Assembly (NCBI GenBank): GCA_033980235.1
Contig: CM067064.1
Span: 4,123,001-4,187,000, forward strand
From: Diadema setosum
Taxonomy: Eukaryota; Echinodermata; Echinoidea; Diadematoida; Diadematidae
Direction of reading: 5' to 3'
Length of the DNA: 64,000 bases
Shown: positions 58,570 through 64,000 of the stretch, piece by piece
Layout of the letters: each line of letters starts with the position of its first letter
Numbering within the stretch: position 1 is the stretch's first letter
Position numbers and translations under genes: made by a program
The notes under the pieces: generated by a model
Database searches by the model: none
What the model saw: only the letters and a program-made list of their open reading frames with translations
What the model was told of the DNA's origin: nothing

Positions 58570-61500
58570 CATATTAAATTTATACCCGGTCGATCGCGGA
58601 ACATAAAATTTGATACGCGACAAAACATTTTGTTTATCGTCATTTTATGGTGTGGTTTCCAGTAGAAGTGACAATTACAATACAAATATACTGATACCAA
58701 GGGTAGATATTTCACCCCTGCAATACAATCAAACAGCTCAATATACTCAAGCAAGCTAAGTAATTGAACAATGAATACGGTACAAATTTACCTCAAGACG
58801 TTCTTTTTCAAAATGATTCACATCAAAACAAAACAAGCAGTTTAAAAACATAAGATAGGGTATAAAGAAGGGCAGGTATGGCAGAAGCACGGCTAGTTTT
58901 GTTAAGTTTGTTGAACTTCCTAAATATATTAGATGCCAGTAATGCCCGTTTACGTTTCGTTATTTGGAAGGTTCGTTATTGCGAAGGTCCGTATTACCGA
59001 AAATGACATAAGGTTCGTTATTCTCAAGATTCGTTAATCTGAAAATAAAGTAAGGCTCGAATGTATTTCTGAAAGTTCGTTTGATATGGAACACACCTTT
59101 TTTTATTCTTCATTTCCCACATAAGCGAAGCTTATTTCAATCTCGAACATGTCGAATCGGTGAACATTATTTTGGAATGACAAATCTTCTTTTTCGGATT
59201 AACAAACCTTCGGAGTTTAGGCCTGATATTGTTAGTGTCTCTTTTTTGGAGCTGACGATGAGTAATTTTTTACCTTGTCTCCGACGAAGTAGTCGGTAGA
59301 ACCTAACATCTTCTCCAAGAACGAAAGGATCCGAGGCGTGGTCTCTTCGACGAATTTCTTCTTCAATTCGGCCTAGGGGTGGTGGAGTTGCAACAATGAG
59401 AATTTCTAAATCATTTCAAGGTATTCAACATTCCCACGGTTTACGTAGTCTGTTCTTCTCAACTTTTAGCGGGAGGTTGCTGGTTTGTTGTTATTTGTGT
59501 TTGTTTTGTTTTGTCTTTGTTATTGTGTTTGTGTGTTTTTATTTTGTTTGCTTGCTAGAGAAGTACCTCTAGCGTAAAAAGTACATTCAGAAAGAGTACG
59601 GAACCACTCAGTGAAAGTTTGATTAAAATCAGTCATGTTGTTAAGAAGTTATGACTGTTTATATAAGAATTTCCATAAATATAAGCAGAATTTCACACAA
59701 ATTTCAAGGAAGCATGGATAACACTTGTCTGGCCAGTTCCTAGTAACAACTTGAAGGGATACCTAATTTTCATTGAAAATGGATATCAAAACTTTTTTTT
59801 TCAAAAAAGGGTACTCTTAAAGCTTGAAGTGGAGTACCTTCGGATACTCATTTTCATAAAGTTCAATTTTCCTGATTTTTCAAGTTTCATCGAGTCTAAG
59901 CAACATTAAGTTATATAAAGTCTAAACGTGTCACAGCACACGTCAAAAACCTGGGTAAAGGACCTTTCTTTGAGCTGCAGTCTTCTAGGAATGCAAACTT
60001 TCTTTGGCAAAGTTGTGATACCTGAATACAAGAGTAATCAACGGAAAGGTGATTCATTTCTTTTTAAGATTCACGATTTAAAAAAAAAAATAGATTGTCA
60101 CTACCCATGATAAACAGTTCAAAAAGGTACCCAAATGTATGAAATGAACAGGGACAAATTTAAAACACAGTTCAGCATTAAAACTCAATCTATGTTAAAT
60201 GGTGTAAGGAGAAAAGAATGAACACTAAAAAGTGAAATTTTAAGCAAAGAAATTCAGAATCAAGATATGACTACTTCTTCGCATTTTTAAGCACCGCAAG
60301 GCAAAATAATGATTGATACGTGAATGTTATGAATATCGTGACATGATCGTGATGTTATATCATAGTGTCATCTTTACGGGAGCACGTCAAGAGACCCGAC
60401 ACCCACGAGTCATAGGCCACTACAGCCCACGAGTCATACAGCTCACGAGTCATACAGCTCACAAGTCATACAGCCCATGAGTCAAACAGCTCACAAGTCA
60501 TACAGCCCATGAGTTATACAGCCCATTAGTTCGACACTAAGCTAACAAGGCCCACGAGACCGACACATTAAACCCCGTGTTTTATCTGTCGAACTCGTGG
60601 GCTGTTTTTACCTAGTGTCGAACTCATGCGCTGTATGACTCGTGAGCTGTATGATGTTTTCAATGTCGAACTCGTGGGCTGTATGACTCATGGGTGTCGG
60701 TCTCGTGGGATGACCCCATAGATCCGTGATACCTTCTTCGTCTCGTCCGTCTCGTAGAAGAGGAACCTATACATCCCCTCGTGGAACTCGTCGCAGGTCT
60801 CGGCCACGATGTCAATGAAGGTTGACTGCTTGTTGTTGCTGCCATAGAGATCTGTGCAATGCGATCAATAATGAAATAGCACTGTTACAAAAGAGAATTC
60901 CGGACCACTTAAAGGGATGGTCCAGTTACGGTTGAGATGGGGTTTCAGGTTTCCAACGTTTTTTATGGGGATTTATAGAGATAAGGAGAAGCCTCTTATG
61001 AAATATGAAAGGCATAGAATTCTAGAGGAATTCAGAGTTTATTTGATGAAAATTGGTTTTGAAATGGCTAAGATAATTATATCCAAAACAAAGCGATCCT
61101 AATGAGAGGTGGGACCCACCATTTGGATCGCTTTGTTTAACTTTCTTTTTGGATATCTTAGTCATTTCAAAACCGATTTTCATCAAATAAACTTTTAATT
61201 CCCGTTAGAATTGTGTGCTCTTTAACATTTCATAAAGTGGTCGTGGTGGCTTCGAAGTATCTCGCAAGAAAATTAAAAGCTGAATTGAAAAGAAAGAGTA
61301 AAATCTTACAAGCCTATAATCAGTAATAATAATAATAACAATGATAATAATAATCAAATAAGAATTAGGGAAGTTCGGACATTGTGAATTTTTATTTCAT
61401 TCGGTAATAAAAGATGCTAGTAAACAGAGATGTGTGATATCAAGAGATCCGCCATACCAGTAGTTGGTGGGAGGAGTTTGATAAACGTTTTGTCCTTTGC

Positions 61501-61947
61501 CCAACAACCAACACTCTTGTCGCGCGCAGATCCACAGTTCACGACCAACCAACAAGCGATCAAAGAAATACATGAAAGAAGGAATAACTTAAGTAAAGAA
61601 GTGAGTAAATGTTTATTCAACTCACTTTTGCAAACACACGCAAACATCCCCCCAACACACACACAGGTATGTATGCATATTAAGAACACGCGTTAACATT
61701 GGAAATGCCGTTCACTTTGTGTGTCACGCTTCCACACAAAACTAGTACTCGTGATGAATTTGGAGCAGATTTGCGCAGGTTATACAGACAAACATAAAAT
61801 CAAACAAGGAAACCCATAAAGAAACTAAAGCAGCTGAGAGGTGTATCTCACCAAATTCCCGGGCGAGGTAGCGCTGAATAGCTCGGCTCTGCGGCATGAT
61901 CGGCTGGCCCTCCACTTCCAGAATGGGTACCTGGCCTAGCGGGGCTT
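58215..61947 (-). CDS. Glutathione S-transferase, sigma-like (5' partial)
   Basis: Four exons in transcript order, 61947-61852, 60851-60733, 59372-59274 and 58382-58215, join in phase and code the last 160 residues to the stop at 58215. APLGQVPILEVEG followed by QSRAIQRYLAREF is the thioredoxin-like domain's cis-proline and Q-S glutathione site. The rest is the helical domain, ending AIPSVKAYLDKRPKCQY as in sigma-class/HPGDS-type enzymes. The first about 40 residues, with the catalytic tyrosine, are not in the window. The exon upstream must lie beyond 64000, because 61948-64000 holds no matching exon. The protein conjugates glutathione to electrophiles; some sigma enzymes isomerise prostaglandin H2. 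Which one applies cannot be told. Each intron contains a foldback element. Confidence 0.9.
58497..58620. repeat. (TA)n tract between inverted arms
   Basis: A TA run (about 58522-58567) is flanked by TCGCATATTAAATTTTATG (58498 on) and the inverse at 58600-58620. The string TATATATCGCATATTAAAT also appears twice in direct orientation (near 58492 and 58562). It lies in the last GST intron and could extrude as a cruciform. Confidence 0.65.
58946..59060. mobile_element. GTTCGTTATTCCGAAG family, diverged copy 1
   Basis: Diverged units such as GTTCGTTATTGCGAAGGTCC, GGTTCGTTATTCTCAAG and GATTCGTTAATCTGAAAAT in tandem; inverse units continue near 59192-59215 (TTCGGATTAACAAACCTTCGG). It is in the last GST intron. 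Confidence 0.6.
60393..60707. mobile_element. Foldback element of CACGAGTCATACAGC units
   Basis: The left arm (60393-about 60540) is about eight tandem 16-base units of CACGAGTCATACAGCC type. The right arm (about 60590-60707) carries the inverse GGGCTGTATGACTCGTG type. The outer ends pair too: GACACCCACGAGTCAT against ATGACTCATGGGTGTC. It ends about 25 bases from the donor of the GST exon at 60733. Confidence 0.8.
60906..61210. mobile_element. Foldback element in GST intron
   Basis: Arms at about 61036-61098 and 61123-61194 are inverted copies (GAAAATTGGTTTTGAAATGG against CCATTTCAAAACCGATTTTC-type, and AACAAAGCGATCC against GGATCGCTTTGTT). The outer left part, from TTAAAGGGATGGTCCAG, may be the true terminus. 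The centre is GGTGGGACCCACC. Confidence 0.7.
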
Positions 61948-62179
61948 CTGTCGGCATAATGGATTGAGAAACAAAAACTGACCATTGTATGTAGGCCTAT
62001 CAATCAGCTTTGACGATGTTGTACGACATCACGTTCACGCACATTTCCGTTAAAAAAAAAGTATTCCATGAGTGACAGCTTGCGGGAGCGTGCCTCACCT
62101 AGGAACATCTGACATTTATTATTTAACATTCATTCTGATGTATCAAGACAAGATGATGATGGTTGTATGAACGGTTACA

Positions 62180-62450
62180 GCTCGTTATTCCGAAGGTTCG
62201 TTATTCCGAAGGCTCTTTAGTCCGAAGATTCGTTATTCCGAAGGTTCGTTGTTCCGAATTTCATTTTCGGATTAACGAATCTTCTTAATAACGAACCTTC
62301 GGAATAACGCCACAAATGTTCGGATTAACGAACCCTTTTTCATTTTCGGATTACCGAACCTCTAGGTATAGGGAATTTGCGTGTTTCGGATTAACGAACC
62401 TTCGGAATAACGAACCTTCGGAATAGCGAACTTTCGGAATAACGAACAGC
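62180..62450. mobile_element. GTTCGTTATTCCGAAG foldback element, copy 2
   Basis: The left arm is about four tandem units of GTTCGTTATTCCGAAG. The right arm is the inverse, CTTCGGAATAACGAAC, in about four units ending at 62450, with ATTTTCGGATTAACGAA in the middle. It has no coding content and is the best-preserved copy here. Confidence 0.8.
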
Positions 62451-63398
62451 ACCCGTATGAACCTTATAAATCATAAATTGGTTTTCGAAATGAAACCAAT
62501 GACTCATAATAATGACTCATAAACCAATGACCAATAAATTGGAAACACTTGTTGGCAAAAAGACCTACATTCATCTGTTTAGCGATACGTGGCAGGCTCA
62601 TATCAAGACCAGACAGTTCTTGGCAAGACCAAGAATAACTGACACTCATGAAATCTTTGAAGGTTTCCAGGGCGGGAGAACAACGTCGAGAGTGCCTCAC
62701 TGAAAACTAGTCTGTCACATGCTGGACTAGCATATAGCTAATCCAGCATGTTAGTCCAGCAGGACCGACTAACATTTGTTAGGCCGCCGAACCATATAAG
62801 TTCCTAGTATTATAGGCCCTTTTCAGGGCCACACATTTCACATACCAAAGAAAGAATACGTGGTGTACAATCACTCAGTGCATGGTGAGCATTACAAAAT
62901 ATACTGCATTTATACATGTATAAGGAGTATTTTTAGGGGTTCTGTTTGGATCCCTTTTCAGTTGGGAGAGTTTGCTTTGTGAGAGTGCTTGCAGGAATAC
63001 CTGGTAAGTAAGGCAAGTTTTAAGATTAGAACAACATAGGAAAACCGGCGATTTTTAAAAAATACTTTTACAGATTAATCTTGAGATTTTATTTCATGGT
63101 GTGTGTTTTGAAGTTGAAAAATTAGATATTTTTTGTTTGTTTTTGTGTGATAACTGCTTCTCACCAAGGGGGGAAAAATCCTATCGTGTGATACGACGGT
63201 TGCAGCATCGACTAATATGAATACCTTGACGTATTGTTTGTTCAGTGTCAATATAAATGGACGGTTGGTATTTGTACTGTTTATGATATTTTTTAATGGC
63301 AGCTTAGGAGGCAATGAACATGATGAATACAATAATAACAAGCAAACACGGGGCCTATTGGTCGATGTCCCCTTCGCAGAGATGAAGCGCGAGGTGGT

Positions 63399-63590
63399 TA
63401 TACAGTTTGTTATTTTGAAGGTTTGTTAATCTAAAAACGAAATAAGGTTTGTTTAATTCCAAAGTTTCACTTGTAGGCACCTTCTTTTCATTTTCGGATG
63501 ATCGAACATTATTTCATTTTGGCATTAACTATAACCTTCGAAATAACGAAACCTTCTGAATGAAGCAAAAAAAATGTTTGGTATAATGAA
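63399..63590. mobile_element. GTTCGTTATTCCGAAG family, diverged copy 3
   Basis: Left part AGTTTGTTATTTTGAAGGTT and GTTTGTTAATCTAAAAACG; right part ATAACCTTCGAAATAACGAA and ACCTTCTGAATG. This is the same layout as the 62180 copy with many substitutions. Confidence 0.55.
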
Positions 63591-64000
63591 CCCTCTATAG
63601 AAAATTAATTAGTATTAAACAAAGAAGTCGTGAAAATTTGCAGTCAATTATGATTAATCTTGGGCTATAGAGTTTCACATGCAAGCCGTATCCCCTCTTA
63701 AAATTGAAAACAAAAGCAATTACAAAAACATTTTCATACTCCATTCACATCCTCACAATTAACACGTGCATCCCTATTCGCATTGGATGCGTTGATGTGT
63801 GTGTTGGTTTGTGTGTGTCTGATTGTGTGTGTGATCCTTTTATATAGTGTTTAAAGGCTGTTCATATATCTCAAGATACGAGGACATGTCCTATTGGGTC
63901 ACACGGACTCCAGGTCCTTACAGGTACAGAGAAAGGATGAGGGTTAGGACTTGGTTTGGTTTCCGGGTAAGACTGCACAATGACAAATCATTGGGGGGGG

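Larger units (their letters stand above)
61948..64000. other. GST upstream intron or spacer, no exon found
   Basis: I searched the minus strand for the missing GST N-terminal exon and found none. The stretch holds the GTTCGTTATTCCGAAG element at 62180 and a diverged relative near 63400-63590. A short open stretch, LLVDVPFAEMKREVV (plus, about 63355-63400), has good codon character but no recognisable family or splice context. A G run ends the window. Confidence 0.45.

Noticed and set aside
60393..60707. CRISPR-like array
   Set aside because: Units of about 16 bases are directly adjacent without unique spacers and reverse orientation at mid-point; it is a eukaryotic foldback element.
61853..61957. 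ATG reading MPTEAPLGQ as the GST start
   Set aside because: The ATG lies in the intron before the acceptor CCGACAG; GST family length requires about 40 more residues with the catalytic Tyr from an upstream exon.
63340..63429. LLVDVPFAEMKREVV stretch as a coding exon
   Set aside because: No matching splice sites or family, and it is on the plus strand, so it cannot be the missing GST exon.

Overview
The window looks like nuclear DNA of a marine invertebrate deuterostome, most likely an echinoderm. The support is intron-rich housekeeping genes with GT-AG introns of a few hundred bases to several kb, ortholog-like proteins of near-vertebrate length, many TG/CA microsatellites and homopolymer C/G runs, and a dense load of small palindromic or terminal-inverted-repeat elements. 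The species call is inference. Nothing prokaryotic, viral or organellar was seen.

Layout. 1-5429 has no gene I can support. 5430-6389 (minus) is a small gene for an unrecognised proline-rich protein with two membrane segments. 10256-20436 (plus) is a USP1-like ubiquitin-specific protease: a probable first exon at 10384 and seven coding exons from 12875 to 20244, giving 836 residues. 20437-27710 is a gene-poor space in which USP1 and the next gene meet tail to tail. 27711-38900 (minus) is POLD2, the second subunit of DNA polymerase delta: ten coding exons (445 residues) plus a probable non-coding first exon with ETS and E2F-like sites. 39866-46608 (plus) is a six-exon gene for a 344-residue NERD-domain protein with a PD-(D/E)xK-type nuclease signature; it lies head to head with POLD2. 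46960-58214 is another long gene-poor stretch. 58215-61947 (minus) holds the last four coding exons of a sigma-like glutathione S-transferase whose first exon lies beyond the right edge.

Three consecutive genes relate, or may relate, to DNA replication and repair. USP1 is known to remove ubiquitin from PCNA and FANCD2, polymerase delta works on PCNA, and NERD domains are nuclease-related. POLD2 and the NERD gene may share a divergent promoter region of about 0.9 kb. Whether the cluster means anything functionally is open.

The non-coding DNA holds at least a dozen mobile-element families, several seen two or three times here: three copies of a 93-bp TTAACC-ended element, three of a TACTGTAAAAG-ended element, two inverted copies of an AATAAGCCAG-ended element, three of a family built on GTTCGTTATTCCGAAG, pogo/Tigger-like TA-flanked elements, an hAT-like element inside a TG tract, a tRNA-derived SINE, and a roughly 1.1-kb modular repeat that carries nuclear-receptor-like sites.

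All exon borders were placed by reading splice sites and checking that phases join. They are predictions without transcript support.
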